A DNA stretch of 64,000 nucleotides from Zonotrichia leucophrys gambelii (GCF_028769735.1 NC_088178.1:29427357-29491356), one strand, 5' to 3'; positions 35,136 through 48,900 are shown, counted from the first letter of the stretch. Notes: generated by a model not told the origin, from the sequence alone. Made by a program: numbers and translations.

Positions 35136-37595
35136 GGCCTGCCCAGACCTTTCCCAGTAGTTCCATATGAGCAGGGGGAGCTTAACCATGGGAATGATCA
35201 GCTGAGGGACCAGGGAGGGCTTTCCTGGGAACATGGAGAACTCAGGAATTAGGGGATGTGCAGGAGGTGTCCCCTCAATGGCAGATTGCCAGGTTTCCCC
35301 TCCTTTGGGAGCCCTGCCCATCCTCTATCCCTGCCATCCCATCATTTCCTAATGGCCACAGCAGCTGGTGCTCCTCAGGAAAACCAGTGGATCTCCTCTG
35401 CAAAAACCCTGCAGGAATAGAGCAAATCTGAGCTGCTTCAACAAAAAGAGAAGGTTTGGGGTGTGATGAGTGTAGAACCAAGGGGTTGGAGCCTTCCTGT
35501 CCTGTTCCTGCAATCCCAGTGCTCCTGGGGATGCTGCAGATCCAGGGCCTGCCCCACAGCTCCATCAATAATTCCTGCAAGTGGCATTTCCACCCTGATG
35601 GAAGGGACATTCGATGCTGCTCCTCACCTCTCCGTGCTCCCACAGAAAGGCAAAATCTGCATATCCTGAATGCTCCATCTGCTGCCTCTGGCTCGGGTTA
35701 CAGCTGCCTCGGGCAGGGAAAACTGGGAGCTGGGCAGAATGGGGAGCTTTGGGTTCTTTTCCATCATTATTTTCCCCTCACCTTCAGGTCAGGTTGTTTC
35801 CCACAGCTAAACCTTTCCCAGTCTGAGGGATTGCTGTGTTTGCAGCCACAGGAACAGAAATCTCCTTGGCTCGTTCCTGGCTGAGCTGGAGATGGGAATG
35901 TGCAGAGCCGGGGTGTTTTGGAAGGTAAGGAAGTTTTTGCTGGAGCCACCAGAAGCTGCCACTCGTTCCAGAGCTGTCCCTGCAGGGGACACAGGTGTCC
36001 CCCCGGGGAGGGCTGGAAGGGGCTGTGTTCCATGTGGGAATGCCTGGAGCAGGGAATCTGTGCCCGCTCCGGTTCATTGGCAGGAGAGCTGGGAAGGGAA
36101 CCAGGAGCAGGGGAAAGTGGGGAACAGGGTCACGCCAGCATCTGTGCTGGGGCAAAAATGCCTTTCAAGGGATGATCTTCACCTGCAGCTCTGCTCCCAG
36201 GGGTCTCCTCCTCTCCTGGCTCGGTGCCTGGCAGATCCAAAGGGATTCGCCTGCCCCTGGGCATGGGGGTGAGGAAAAACCTTTGGAATTGCACTTGGGA
36301 GCATCCCAAGAGCAGCCACAGGAGTGACCCAGCACAGCTCCTGTTTCCTTCCCAGGGAAAATGTTGCTGCTTCTCCAGAAATGTTCCTGTGCCACAAACA
36401 ATCCTGAGCTAATTCCAAGGGAATCTGGGCTTTTTACAGAGAAATAGGATTTAGAAATGGGATTTTTGGCCATGGCCTCACACTCACCAGGAAAGGCTTT
36501 TTCAGTTTGAACCAAGCAATTACAGGAGCCATGTGCAGCTTCTGAAGTACAAATTAAGATCCTGCAGATTCATTTTGAAGAGCATTCAGGACTGCAGCTC
36601 TTTTATGTAAGAAAATGAATCAAATGTGTCATTTTCCCTTTTCCATGTCACTTGCGGCTACAGTTAAATTCCCCTTTCTTTTCTTATTTTTTAATCTGGG
36701 ATTGATGTTTGAAGCAGGAAAACCTTCCAGTGCCAGGTATTTGGAGCTCCGTGATCTTTAAGGTCCCTTCCAACCCAGGCCATTCCATGATTCCCTGATT
36801 TAAAAGCACAGAAGGGATCAATACATCCTTCAAATCCTTACCCAGGCCATGATTTTGTCGTGGACATTCCAGATTTTGTGTTTCCTGTTGGAGAAAAGGG
36901 AATTAAGATGCAGGTTCCTGGTGGGAATTTCTGCAAGAGGAAGGATCCCATTCCTCCAATCTTCCCTCTGCTGGGAAAATAACTTGTCTCAAATTTTGAA
37001 TTGAATGGATTTGGGGTGTTCATGCAGGTTTTTCCCAGTAAAACACCGGGATTTTTGCGATGCAAATGAAGCTCATTTCCTATCCCTGCAAATTCGTTCA
37101 GAAGCAGCCATTTCTGCCTTCAGATCCAAGGGGAGAGTTAGGGACAGGTGTCAAACACAAACCTTCCCAGCAAAGACAGCAATTTCCATATGGATCCAGC
37201 ACTTGGCAAAGGAGAAGCAGCAACCTGGGCTGCTGGAAGGTGTCCCGAGCCTTGGGTGGAATGAGATGGGCTTTAATCTCCATCCAAATCCAAACCACTG
37301 TGGCATTCTAGAATTCTGTGAATTCTGTGAATTCTGTGAAGGGGATTTTATAATTCCCTGAATGGATGGGATGGGAAAGCCAAGGAACAGCTCTGTCAGA
37401 TCCCCCAAATCCATCCAGGACACACAGGTGGGCAGGAGACCCAGCTCAGGCTGCAAAGGAGCACTCAGAGCTTCCAACGATGATTAAAGATCTGGCAGGG
37501 AAAGAATTATTTAATCTTGTGCCTGCCTGATGTCAGGAGCTTGTCAGAGACCAGCTGCTGTTTGCAGGAACAGCTTGGAATCCCTCTGCTCCAGC
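35136..37595. other. Intergenic sequence with CR1 fragments
   Basis: No exon recognised. Plus-strand CR1 3' tails occur at about 36,725-36,800 ('tttaaggtcccttccaac') and about 37,210-37,345, the latter ending in three 'aattctgtg' steps, the usual CR1 tail repeat. Confidence 0.55.
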
Positions 37596-37596
37596 T

Positions 37597-38110
37597 GGGT
37601 GGGCAGGAAAACTCCAGCTGGATCATCGGGAAAACTCAGCTGGGTGGCCAGGAAAACTCCAGCTGGATCATCAGGAGAACTCAGCTGGGTGGGCAGGAAA
37701 ACTCAGCTGGGTGGTCAGGAAAACTCCAGCTGGATCATCGGGAAAACTCAGCTGGGTGGCCAGGAAAACTCCAGCTGGATCATCAGGAGACTCCAGCTGG
37801 ATCATCAGGAAAACTCCAGCTGGATCATCAGGAAAACTCAGCTGGATCATCAGGAGACTCCAGCTGGATCATTAGGAAAACTCCAGCTGGGTGGTCAGGA
37901 GAACTCCAGCTGGATCATCAGGAAACTCCAGCTGGATCATCAGGAAAACTCAGCTGGATCATGAGGAAAACTCAGCTGGGTGGGCAGGAAAACTCCAGCT
38001 GGATCATCAGGAGACTCCAGCTGGATCATTAGGAAAACTCCACCTGGGTGGTCAGGAGAACTCCAGCTGGATCATCATGAGACCTCCAGCTGGATCATCA
38101 GGAGAACCCC
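37597..38110. repeat. 22-23 bp minisatellite
   Basis: About 22 copies alternating two related forms, CTCCAGCTGGATCATCAGG and CTCAGCTGGGTGGGCAGG, joined by AAAA or AGA. The mixed order of forms suggests repeated unequal exchange. Confidence 0.93.
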
Positions 38111-38399
38111 ATCTGGGAGAGGACCACCTCCCTCCTCAGCACAGGGAGCAGCAGGGACAGTGATGGGCTCAGCCCTGCTCCCCATTTCTGCCCCCTGAAC
38201 CATCCCACACTCCCTGGAGACAACTTCTGGCTGGGGCAGGGATGGTTCCAGAGATTTCTTCCAGCAGCTCCAGCTGAAGTGAAGGATGTTGGGTTCCTTT
38301 TTGTTTTCAGGTGACAGCATTTTGAAAAGATTGTTTAGGTTGCTGCTTGTCAAGGAGCTGGGAAGGATCCGGAGCAGAGGATGGAGCTGGGGAGGGTCT

Positions 38400-38903
38400 G
38401 GAGCCCCAGGAGAGGCTGAGGGAGCTGGAAGGGGCTGCAGAATCCCTGAGGAGCTGGGCAGGGGCTGCAGAATCCCTGAGGGAGCTGGGCAGGGCCTGCA
38501 GAATCCCTGAGGAGCTGGAAGGGGCTGCAGAATCCCTGAGGGAGCTGGGCAGGGCCTGCAGAATCCCTGAGGGAGCTGGGCAGGGGCTGCAGAATCCCTG
38601 AGGAGCTGGAAGGGGCTGCAGAATCCCTGAGGGAGCTGGGAAGGGCCTGCAGAATCCCTGAGGAGCTGGAAGGGGCTGCAGAATCCTGAGGAGCGGGCAG
38701 GGGCTGCAGAATCCTGAGGAGCCGGGAAGGGGCTGCAGAATCCCTGAGGGAGCTGGGCAGGGCTGCAGAATCCCTGAGGAGCTGGAAGGGCTGCAGAATC
38801 CCTGAGGGAGCTGGAAGGGGCTGCAGAATCCCTGAGGGAGCTGGGCAGGGGCTGCAGAATCCCTGAGGGAGCTGGGCAGGGGCTGCAGAATCCCTGAGGG
38901 AGG
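38400..38903. repeat. About 30-bp minisatellite
   Basis: About 17 copies of GGGGCTGCAGAATCCCTGAG followed by a short GAGCTGG(G/A)CA-type segment. It runs directly into a CR1 fragment. Confidence 0.92.
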
Positions 38904-38909
38904 AAAGGG

Positions 38910-39162
38910 CCTTAAGTCACCCCAGGGAAGGTCCAGCTTGGAGATGATGGAAAATTTCTTCATGGAAAGGTTCCCAGCCCTGGCACAGCTGCCCAGGGCA
39001 GGGTGGAGGCCCCATCCCTGGAGGAGTTTAAAATCCATGTGGATGTGGCACTTGGGGACACGGGGCAGTGCTGGCCTTGGCAGTGCTAGGAAACAATTGG
39101 ACTTGGTGGTCTCAGAGGACTTTTCAAGATTAATGGTTCCAGGATTCTATGATTTTATAACT
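38910..39162 (+). mobile_element. CR1 LINE 3' fragment
   Basis: Clear CR1 3' end: 'gaaaatttcttcatggaaag', 'ccatccctggaggagttta', 'cttggtggtctcagaggac' and 'ggttccaggattctatga'. Truncated, without coding capacity. Confidence 0.85.
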
Positions 39163-42100
39163 GTGGGAGCCTTTTTTTCTTTTTCCCATCAGCTGGATGT
39201 GGAAATAGATGTTGAAGCAGGAGCCCTGTGAGGACTCCAATCCAATTCCCTGTCTGGAGCTGGGACAGATTGCCCCGAGCCCCTCGGAGCTCTGTGGCCT
39301 CTCTGGCTGAAATAGGCAGGTTAAAACTGCACAGATGGAAACCCAGGAGATGTGGAGATTATTTCCCTGCACGTCCTGCTTTGTGTCACCTGCCCAGACC
39401 CTTTCAGTGGTGACAGCACCCAGAAACACAAGCCAGGGTTGCCAGGCTAAAGCACAGAAAGGTTTCTTGTTGGTTTAAAAATCTACTCTGTGGGGGCTTT
39501 TGTTTATGTTTTTGTGTTTTCTGTTGGTTTGTTTGTTTTTGGTGGTTTTTTGGTCGTTTTGGTTTTGGTTTTTTTTGTAGGCAAAAAGACAGTGGAACCT
39601 TTCCTGCCAATTTGAGGTCCTTTTTCCCACTCCAAAAAAAACCAGCCCCAGGATTAGGGGCTAAAATCTTTATGACCACTCTTTTGGTGTGGTTTTAGGG
39701 AGCTGATGTGAATTAGCTGAGCTCTTTGCAGTGAGGAAAATCCCTTCCCTGGCACTGCCCAGACTGTCCCTGGCAGGGTGGGCAGGCCCTGGCACAGATT
39801 CCCTGTCCCTGGCAGTGTCCCAGGCCAGGCTGGAGCAACCTGGGGTAGTGGAAGTGCCCATGGAGGGGGGACTGGATAATCCCTGAGCTCCCTCCCAACC
39901 CAAACCTATTCCATGAGGAATTTAATGCCAGGACTCCTTATCTCTGTTCATATCAACTTGTGTTTGTTTAGACCAAATGTTAGCTCCTTCCTTCCTCAAA
40001 CCCAAGCACCTTCCAGCCTTGGCTGTTTTTGCAGGATGAATAATCTTGTCAGTGGTTATTTTTTCCCAGAATACATCAACACCCAGGCACAAATCCTCCT
40101 CCGGCTGGATAAACTGGGCTGGGGACAGGCTGTGGGCTCAGGGCTGGCAGCAGAGAGGAGAACATTCCCCAGCCCTAACCCACAGCTCCTCCTGGCCCTC
40201 GCAGGGATTGGGATGCTCCCAAAGAACTCGGTGGGATGAGTCAGCTCCCTGTCTGCCAGCCTGGTGCTGAGGGGGAGGAGGAGGAGTGAGGAGCTTGTGC
40301 TGATCCAGGGAAGCTGCAGCACAGGAGGAAAGTGACAGAATCTTCTTCATTTCTCAATTCCTGGCCTGGAAAATCCACCTTTTCCTGTCCTTCCTGCTGC
40401 ACCAACACCTGAGCCCTTGGTGGCACCTCTGGGGCTGCCAGGAAAGCTGAGGCAGTGGGAGCATCCAGCTTTTCCAAAGCAGGCACAACATAATCCTAGT
40501 CCAGCTTCCTGCTGCTATGTTTTCTGCTCTGTTCCATGGTTTTTTCCAGAGCATCCAGCACTTCCCAGCTCTGCCAGGGATGATGCCCATGGCTCAGCAC
40601 TCAAGCCCATCCTCCCTCCTAAAGCCCAGGCTACAGAGCAAATCAAGAATCTGAGATCTCACATCCCAGGAAGTGCTGCAATGTTCCTTGCTGCTGTCTT
40701 TAACCAAAATATTTGAGTTTCCCAGGTTTGTTTCAGGAGAAATCATCCATGGAATTACCCTCATTGTTTTGGGGCTATGACAAATCCTTCCCACTTCCCA
40801 TCTCCTCCACCTGCCTGCTCCCTCATGGATGAGAAATTCCAGTGGTTCCATTCCAGCCCTGGCCTTGCTCCAGGGAAGTGTCTGCCTTTAAAAACTGCCC
40901 AGCATTTCCAAAGTAATGAAAAGCTCCAGTGGCTCCATAAGCTCCTGCCCTTTTCCTAGGAAAGCTGGTTGGTGTTTTTCAGGGAAGCCACCCTGCTGGA
41001 GGGAGCTGCCTGGATTGCTGGTTTATCCATTTCCATGCAGGATTTGGGAATCCACAGCAGCCTCCTCAGCCACTCCTGAGAGTGAAAAGCCTCATCAACG
41101 CCTCCCAAAGGGATTTTTTGAGGGTAGGAAGAACATCCTTCACTTCACAGCTGCTGCTCCATGCACTTCTCCCAGATAAATCCCTAATAAAGCTCCAAGA
41201 GGGATGGAATGTCTGCCCTGCTCCTCTTCCCTCCTTGCTCAGCTTCCCTCTTGACATCAAACCCAACAATTCTTCTACTCCTGTGAAGTGTGGAGGGGAA
41301 ATTCCACTGCCTGATCCCAGCATCTGTTATATCCCATTTAATTCCCGTTTATTTGATATCCATGAGCTCCTTCAGCTGGAAGGACAGAGAAGAGAGCACA
41401 AGCACTCATTAATTCTGCCCAGCTAATTAATTAATTCATGGATCTCTTACAGTATCCGGGGTGTTTGTTTCCTTTCCCTGTTTCCATCCTGTCCTGCTCA
41501 TCTCCCAACAATCCACAGCCTCCCTCAGATTTCACCTGAATCCCTTTTCCTGGCACCAAGGTCTTTATGGAAGAGGAGGGAAGATGACAAAGACATTTGG
41601 GTTTGAGGAGCTGAGAGCACAGAGGGGAAAAAATCCTGTGGGGAGTCCCTGGCTGGCTTTGCTTGGTGTGGGCAGTGCCAAGAATCTCCCGATCCTCCCT
41701 GCAAAGAGGGATTTTGGAAGGGGGAGGGCACCAAGTCCAGAACAAACCCAGAAAATTGTGTAAAATACCCCAAAATGGCCTCAGTGGAGGTTCTGAGGCT
41801 GCCTTGGGGGTGCTGGAGGGCACAGGAACCAGGACCCCCTTCTGTTTATAGCAGCCACTCTCATTCCAAACTCATTTCCTGCTGCTCCCTTCCTGTTTTA
41901 ATGGGAAATGTTCCCTTTGACAGGACCTCACCGAATCCATTTATCCTGCTGTGTTCCAGCTCTCCTGCCACATTTATCACCCAGGGATCTGAGTGCATTC
42001 AACACAACCACAGACATCTGCCAGCTGATTTTTTTTTCCCTCTCAGTCTCCTCAGGGAGAAAAAATGAAATGAGTGCAACAGTTTTCCTATTTTAGCAAG

Positions 42101-42479
42101 TTGGACTTTTCCCCCAGCCTCTCTCCCACAAACATTGCTTTAGTTTTATTTTTCTAGTAGAGAAAACAAATCTCCACAGGATCCACATCCTCAGCTTTGA
42201 TCCTGAGACAATTTTACTTTCCAGAACAAAGCTGGACCATCCCTCCACCGCCCAGCTCTAGGGAAGGGGTCAGGAATATCAGGAATAAAAATATACTTTT
42301 CCTGTCACCAGGCAGCTTTTTGGCTGCAGGATTGGGAATGTGGGAATCTTGCACCACAGTGGGACAGAAAAGGAAAGGCATCACCTGGACTGGTGAGAGC
42401 TCTGTGTCAACAATGAATCCCAAAAACCCTCCTGAGCTGCTGCCCAAGGTGATCCCTGTGCATCATCTCTGTGGTGTTG
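39163..42479. other. Intergenic sequence with a further CR1 fragment
   Basis: T/G-rich run at about 39,495-39,580 and a plus-strand CR1 fragment at about 39,740-39,915 ('aggctggagcaacctggg', 'ccctcccaacccaaacc'). No gene recognised in the rest. Confidence 0.5.
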
Positions 42480-42484
42480 GCATT

Positions 42485-42720
42485 TAAAATATCCCATGGA
42501 ATAGTTTGGATTGGGAGGGACATTAAAGCCATTTAATTCCAAGCTCTGCCATGGGCAGGGACAGCTCCCACTGTCCCAGGTGCTCCAAGCCCCATCCAAC
42601 CTGGCCTTGGGCACTGCCAGGGATCCAGGGGCAGCCCCAGCTGCTCTGGGCACCTGTGCCAGACCTGCCCACCCTCACAGGAACAATTCCCAATTCCCAA
42701 TATCCTATCTATCCCTGCCC
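42485..42720 (-). mobile_element. CR1 LINE 3' fragment, minus strand
   Basis: Reverse-complement CR1 tail: 'tttggattgggagggaca', 'tgtcccaggtgctccaagcc', 'ccatccaacctggccttggg'. Truncated and non-coding. Confidence 0.75.
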
Positions 42721-45100
42721 TCTGGAAGCCATTCCCTGCGTGCTGGCACTGCAGAACTCTGGAACACGAGAGTTCACCCACAAATGTTCATCCCCTGCCT
42801 GGTTTTGGGTCCTTGCCGGGGGAGGAGCACGGAGAAAGGGATGTTCCCCTTCAGGGAGCAGCTCAGCCTGGTCGTGCCCTATCCTGGGAGTTGTGTGTGG
42901 AAGGCAGCGGGATCCCAGCTCGAACGGGGAAGGGAGAGGAGGCGCCTCCGTCCCGCTGCTCCTGCGGAGGGAGCTGTCCAGTTCTGACTGCCCGCAGAAC
43001 TCCTTCGTGCCCTGGGTGCTGGCGCAGAAACGCTCCTGGAGGAGCCTTTGGGCAGCTTCCCCGAGCACTCTGCCAGGAACGGGGAGGTTCCTGGAAAGAA
43101 GAGAAGCTGGATAACCAAAATCTCCAGGATTTCACAGAGTGACAGAAGGGTTTGGGTTGAAAGGACCTTAGAGATGGCCTCAAACCCGATCTCAGAGCTG
43201 CTGCTGTGTGTCTGAGAGCTCAGGCTGTGGGAAGGACAGAGGCAGTGAGTGCACAGGGCTGGTCACTGGGAAGCGACCTTTTCCCAAGGCTGCCGGGATC
43301 TCAGCGGATTTATGGATATGGAGTCCTTTGGGATGGTCGGAGCTTCTCAGCAGGGAAAAATTGGTGCCTGTGAGTGGCACTCGGTGAGTGCAGCAGGGCA
43401 GGGAGTGCTGCAGCTCTCAGGACTCACTTTGGCGCGGATCAGGAGCGCTGGAATATCTCAGGAATGACCCCTTGGACTGGCTTGGCAGGCTCAGCAGAGG
43501 CAGATGCAGGGAACACGAGCCCACGGTGGGGTGGCAGCAGGAGCTCTGAGAGCGCCTTCATCCCATGCCCCTGCTCTCAGCACTCCCTCCCAGCAGCCAG
43601 GCTCCAGCAGGGAGAGAGGAGGAACCAGGAGCTGCTGCTGCTGCCGGTGCAAACAGGAGCAGCCCCGTCCTGCCCAGCGGGTGAAGCCCCGCTGCTGTTC
43701 CCAGCCTCTGGAATTGCATCCGTGATTGAATCGCAGCCTGGATCAGGATTGCTGCTCTCTGCTGTTGCCAGGGAGCTGAACAGCTTGGATGTGCTGCCTG
43801 GAGGCTGGGAATGGCCAAGAGCGGGGTTTGAATTTCCCTGGCATTTTCCTGGAATTTTCCTGGAATTTTCCTGGAAAAGCAGAATTTCTCTCAGCCATTT
43901 GGGAATTCTGCCCTAATTTGTGTTGTTCAATCCTCCTAAATATTCCAAAGATGTGCCTGAGCCTAAACCCCAGGGTTTGCACCTAAAATCCAGGGGAGGA
44001 TTGCAGAAGTGACTTCTCTGTGGAGTTTCACAGAGTTTAACAAGTTTAACACCTTTGCACACCAAACTCTGGACCAGATTCCTTGATCTGTGTCCGAGTC
44101 AGCAGAGAGGGACAAAAATTCACCTTGGTTCTCCTCATTGCAGCCCAAATTTTGTAAAAGGTATTGGCATGTTAAAATTTGATTGATCATTACTTTTGTA
44201 TTTTAAAAGAAACTCCTGCATGTTACAGAAATCTCTCCTTTAATTATTAACTCTAAATTTTACTGAGCTGGACAGACAATCTTTTCTCCTCTGTAGGATT
44301 ACGTGGCACAAAACTTCCATTCAATATTGTTCTTTTATTGCATAAAGAGTGGTTTATCAAGATCTGCTGTGGTCTGGCCTGTGGGATATTGGGCCATGGG
44401 ATGGGACTTGAGCAGGAATCCCAACACAGCAGCCTTCTGTTCACTTTTCAGAGGCTGCAGTCACGAATCCCTGGAAAAAATCAAGGGGCTGTGTGTTATC
44501 CACAAATAACCAGTTTAGCTCTTCATTTAAAAGGTTTTATAATGAATAGATTTTATTTTTCCCCGCTGGACTCTGAGGTTTTGGGGAGTTGGGGTGGGTT
44601 CTGTAAGCCTTTTAAATGCTGCTCCATGGCCCTGAAGACCAGAAAATTCCTCTTTTACCACGTGAGCCAAGTCTTCCTGTTATTACTCCAGAAACTTGGC
44701 CTTTGATGAGGACATCAAACACCCCAAGATCTCATGTTTAGGATGAAGCAGAAGTAAACAAGCATATGGAGAGAATTACCCTTTATCTGCTGGGTGTCTG
44801 GGGTGGTGTGACCAGGCAGCAGCTCCCACAGGTGTGACATGTGACATGAAACCTTCGAGGTGAGCAGCTCCTGTTTGCCAGGAGGCAGGGAAGGGAAGAA
44901 TTCCTGCCCAAAATCCCAGCCCGGCCCGGCCGTGCCCGGGATTTGTTCCTGCTGCGTCCCCCGGGTGCGGAGCATCCTCTGCTCCAGGCAGCATTCCCTA
45001 GGGAGGCTGCTCCAACCACCGCCAGCTGCTTCCTCTCTCCTGCTCTGCCCCTGTGGATGCAACGATATCGATAAATTTGTGTTTGATTCCTCGCAATCCC
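42721..45100. other. Intergenic sequence
   Basis: Contains a minus-strand CR1 tail fragment at about 43,130-43,200 and a short run of four 12-bp units (CTGGAATTTTCC) at about 43,840-43,876. No exon recognised on either strand. Confidence 0.5.
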
Positions 45101-45235
45101 AGACTGGTTTGGGTTGGGAGGGACCTCAGCGCTCCCCTCATCCCACCCCGCCATGGGCGAGCGATGCCGCCACGCACCAGCCCAGGCTGCTCCCAGCCCC
45201 ATCCAGGCTGGAATTTGGCTGGGTTTGCTGCAGAG
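45095..45235 (-). mobile_element. CR1 fragment at the edge of the CpG island
   Basis: 'cagactggtttgggttgg' and 'gagggacctcagcgctccc' followed by 'cccagccccatccagg' is a minus-strand CR1 3' tail that has gained CpGs. Confidence 0.6.
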
Positions 45236-45900
45236 CCGCTGCCGGAGCTCGCCTTGGCCCAGACCCGGCCGGGGAGGACCCGGGGCCGGGGCTGCGGCGG
45301 GGGAGGGACGGACGGAGCGGGGCGGGACGGACGGAACCGGGAGGGGAGAGCGGAGCCGAGCGCTGAGCGAACGGGAAGGAAGGAGCAGAGCGGAGAGGAG
45401 CAGGCGGGGAAGGAGAGCGAAAGGAAGGGGCGGAAAGGCAAAGGAAGGGAAGGAGAGGGAAAGGAAGGGAAGGCGAAGGAAAGGAAGGGAAGGAGAGGAG
45501 CAGGGAGCGGAGGGAAGGCAGGCGAGGAGCCGAGCCGAGCCGAGCCGCCGGCGCTCCCCGCGGGGCCGGCCCCGCTCTCTCCGCAGCGCTGGGGAAGCGC
45601 GGCCGCCGCTCCGCCGCCAGCGCCGGGGCCATGGAGCGCTGAGGGCGGAAACCTGAGGGGAGCGTGAGGGGAGCCTGAGGAGAGCGTGAGGAGAATCGGA
45701 GGAGAACCGGAGGAGAACCTGCAGGGAGCCCCCTGAGGCGCCGGAGCCGCCGAAGGTAAGCGCTGCCCGCCCCTGGGGCCGCGGCCGCCGCCTGGGGCCG
45801 GGGCTGGGGCTGAGGCGGCCCCGGGCTGTGAGGGGACCCTGCCCGGCCCGGCCCGGCCCTGCCGTGAGGGGTCCCGGCGGGTCCCGCTCCGTGCCCCATA
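45235..45900 (+). promoter_or_regulatory. CpG-island promoter of a downstream gene
   Basis: Very GC-rich and CpG-dense, unlike everything around it, with repeated CGGGG, GCCGAGCCGAGCC and GGAAGGGAAGG-type runs and no clear TATA box. This is the usual form of a vertebrate CpG-island promoter. Direction is taken from the donor at 45756. The next gene after LEPR in mammals is PDE4B on the same strand, which makes it a candidate; no PDE4B coding was seen. Confidence 0.7.
45500..45755 (+). other. Putative non-coding first exon of the downstream gene
   Basis: Ends in a strong donor, CCGAAG|GTAAGCG, at 45755/45756. The start is not defined. A four-codon upstream frame (ATG GAG CGC TGA) lies at 45631-45642, so this part is probably 5' UTR. 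Assignment to PDE4B rests only on conserved gene order. Confidence 0.45.
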
Positions 45901-48900
45901 GAGCCCAGGGACCGAGCCGCTTGTGGGGTGTTTGCCTGGCCCCAGTTAAGTTTTGTGGTGGGGAATCACATGGCCCTAAGAGGAAAAAAACCCCAAACAA
46001 ACGAGGGTTGCGGTTTGCCCGAGAGCGGATGTACTCTTTAAAAGGTTTTTTAAATTACTTTATTTCTGCGCCCTCTGCACCTCCTAGGTATTCTATGTGT
46101 ATGTTAATTTCCCTTCTATTTCTCCCTGTGTTCTTTCCGCCTCGAATTTCTGTTTATTTCATTTGATGCTGGCCATGGTGTTCCCTAGAGCAAATCCCTA
46201 AATTCCCTTTGGGATTTGCGCCTTCCCAGCGCCGGGGGCTGGGGCTGCCCTGCCGGGCTCCCCTTCCCTCCAGCCCATCCCCGTTCCCCATCCCAGAGCA
46301 GCGCTCTGCAGCCCGGATCCCCTTCACTCCGGCTGGCATGAGCCCTGCCGATGCTCCTCTGCCGGAGACATTTCCTCTGCATCATTTCCCTGCCATGTGC
46401 TTTGAGTCAGTTTGTTTTTCCTGAGCCTCCTTTTCCCAGTTCGGAGCCTGGTGGGAGTTGTGAGTTCAGGGAGGATCTGGGAGTTGTTCCCTCGGTGTGG
46501 CTGCACAAAGAGGAGCTTTTTGCCCTCCTCGGGTGGAGGTCGGTGAGTTATAAATCGGTTCTGCTGAGGAACGAGGTGTTTGCTGCGATCTCTGGGGCTG
46601 GGATGGAGCCATGAGGGCACCGAGTTGTTTTGTGTGATGCTCGGCATCTGTTGCTACAGGAGACATCCCAAGAGATCCTCCACTGAAGAGAGAATTCCCG
46701 GTAGATCTCTCTTGTCTTTCCAGCAGAATCCATGCAATGCCTTTTGTTTTTTTCCTCTGGACTCCTGGTGTCCATAAGAAGCTGCAGTGAATAAGCTGAA
46801 TAATTGCATTTGCAGGTCATAAATCCAGTGGAACAGGGAACTTTTTTAGGCCACTGTGAGAGAGACGCTCATTTGTAGTGTCCCTCATTATCAGCTCCAG
46901 AGAGGGAGCTGATGGTTAAAAAGGTTCTGAACAAATCTGTGATCTATAAATCATCTGGAATAAGAGCTTGTTAGCACAACAAGTGCTTTTCCCAGCAGAT
47001 TATTCACTGGAATTCTCTGTTTCTCTTGTCATCTCATCTATTTTAGTGTTTCCTTGTGCCTGCTCAGGTGCTCCAGGTACAGCTGTACCCTACTTTATTC
47101 TCGCTTTTGGACATTTTAGATTCCAGGAAATAAGTTTTAGTGCAATGCTTTAATGTGAAGCTAGAGTAAAGGATGATATTGAGCCTTTTTGGCTGTTTTT
47201 TCCAAAAACATATTCTGTTTTTTTTCTCCACCACTTCTGTATTTACTTCCCAGCTCTTCCCACGTCACATGGAAACCTCTCCTTATTCAGCATTCAAATC
47301 CTGATTTATCCATCAGGGAGCTTAACCCAGATTAGCTGAGTAATCGTCTCTGGGAACACAGGGCTCCTTTAAAGAGTCATTCCAACCAAATCCCTGGAAT
47401 TTCCATATTTGAAATGGATAGCCACGGATAGAGCTGGAAAATCCTGCCTAAAATGGCAGCTTTTAATTGGAATGGTTTGTTTTATCCCAAAATCCTGTCC
47501 TTGGAGTGATCCACGTGGAGCTGTCCTGGAGAAATGGGGGGAGTTTTAAATATTTGGGAAAAATAGTGACGAAACAGTGCTTGGGAACACCTTTATTCCT
47601 TTAAATTAAGTGCCTGTCTTTCCAGTTTTCAGTCTTTATGTGCTTCCCTGAGCAAATAAAATTGGATAATTACAGCAGTGGGATAAATACAGCCTTGGCA
47701 GATGGAAAAAAGAAACCAAAAAAAAAAAAAAAAGAAAACATTGGGAAGGTGTAGGACAAATAATGAGGTGAAAAAACTCCCTTTAACTTGATGCCTGTTG
47801 CAAACAGGTGAGTGGATATTTATATGAAATATTGCTTTGAAGGAAAAGGATTTTAGCCTGATGTTATTACTCACTCTGTGGGGTTTTTTTTCCACTTTTC
47901 CCTCAGTTTAGAGAATGAAAAGAATTTATCAGTTTCTCTTTGGGCTCCTTGCTGCTGCAGTGTTTTGGTTTCAGGCGATGCAGGGGGATGCTTGAGCAGG
48001 GGTAGGTGAATTTCAGCTGAATTTCTCTAATTATGAAAACAGCTCTCAGCTTCAAGCTTGTTTGTACAAAAAATGAACAAATTGGTTCCATCCTGTTGTG
48101 CTAAAACATGCAGGGGAAGCCTGGCTGTGCTTGTTACATCTCTGAGTGTTCCATTCCTCTGTGAGCCCTTCATGTCCCAAATAATTCAGGGATATATCCA
48201 TTATTCAGGGTAAAATCTTAGAAAGAGATTGACGAATGGTACAGAGAAAGTAAATGAAGAACTTTTCTCTTGGTTGTGCAGGAAAATTGAAAAATCCAAG
48301 CCTTTGAATTTAATTTTTATCCTAATTTTTCATTAGATGTCTAATTGGACCAAGGCTCCGTTTGCCAGAGTGTTCTTGGAGCAGAAACCATGGCAAAATA
48401 ATTCCTGCCAATCCCAGAAGTCTCCAGGAGCCTGAGAAACTTTGCAGATGGAAAAAGACCATTTCAGAGAACAATAAAGAAAAGATAGAATGGTTTATCC
48501 TTTGTATTTTAAAGCAGGCTGAGAGAGAAGGGGGAACTTCCTGGGAGAGCAGATTATTCCCTGTCTGCCTCCAGTGGAATTCCTGCACTTTCTGCTGCAG
48601 CATCTGGCACTGCTGGCAGTGATGAGAAAATAGATTAGAGGATGAGGCTGGGTTAAATCCGTGCTTATTCAGGTGCTTAAAAAATGTCATTTTGTGCACC
48701 CTGACTTCGGCTTTTCCTCGTGTTTGGCCACTTAAGGATACACTTTGCTTATAGAGAGCTCAGGGGAGGAAAATCCAGAAAATTCCCTTTTTTTTTGGTC
48801 TTTGTTTCTCCCTTTTCTCTCTGTCCATGTGGGGTTTTGTGTGTGGATTGTGGGATTCTTTCCTTTCCTCCATCCATTTTCTTTCCTGAATTTCTCTCCT

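Noticed and set aside
45114..45900. Open frames of 150-400 codons in the CpG island on both strands
   Set aside because: High GC content removes stop codons. No homology, no consistent frame with the donor at 45756, and a short upstream frame suggests 5' UTR.
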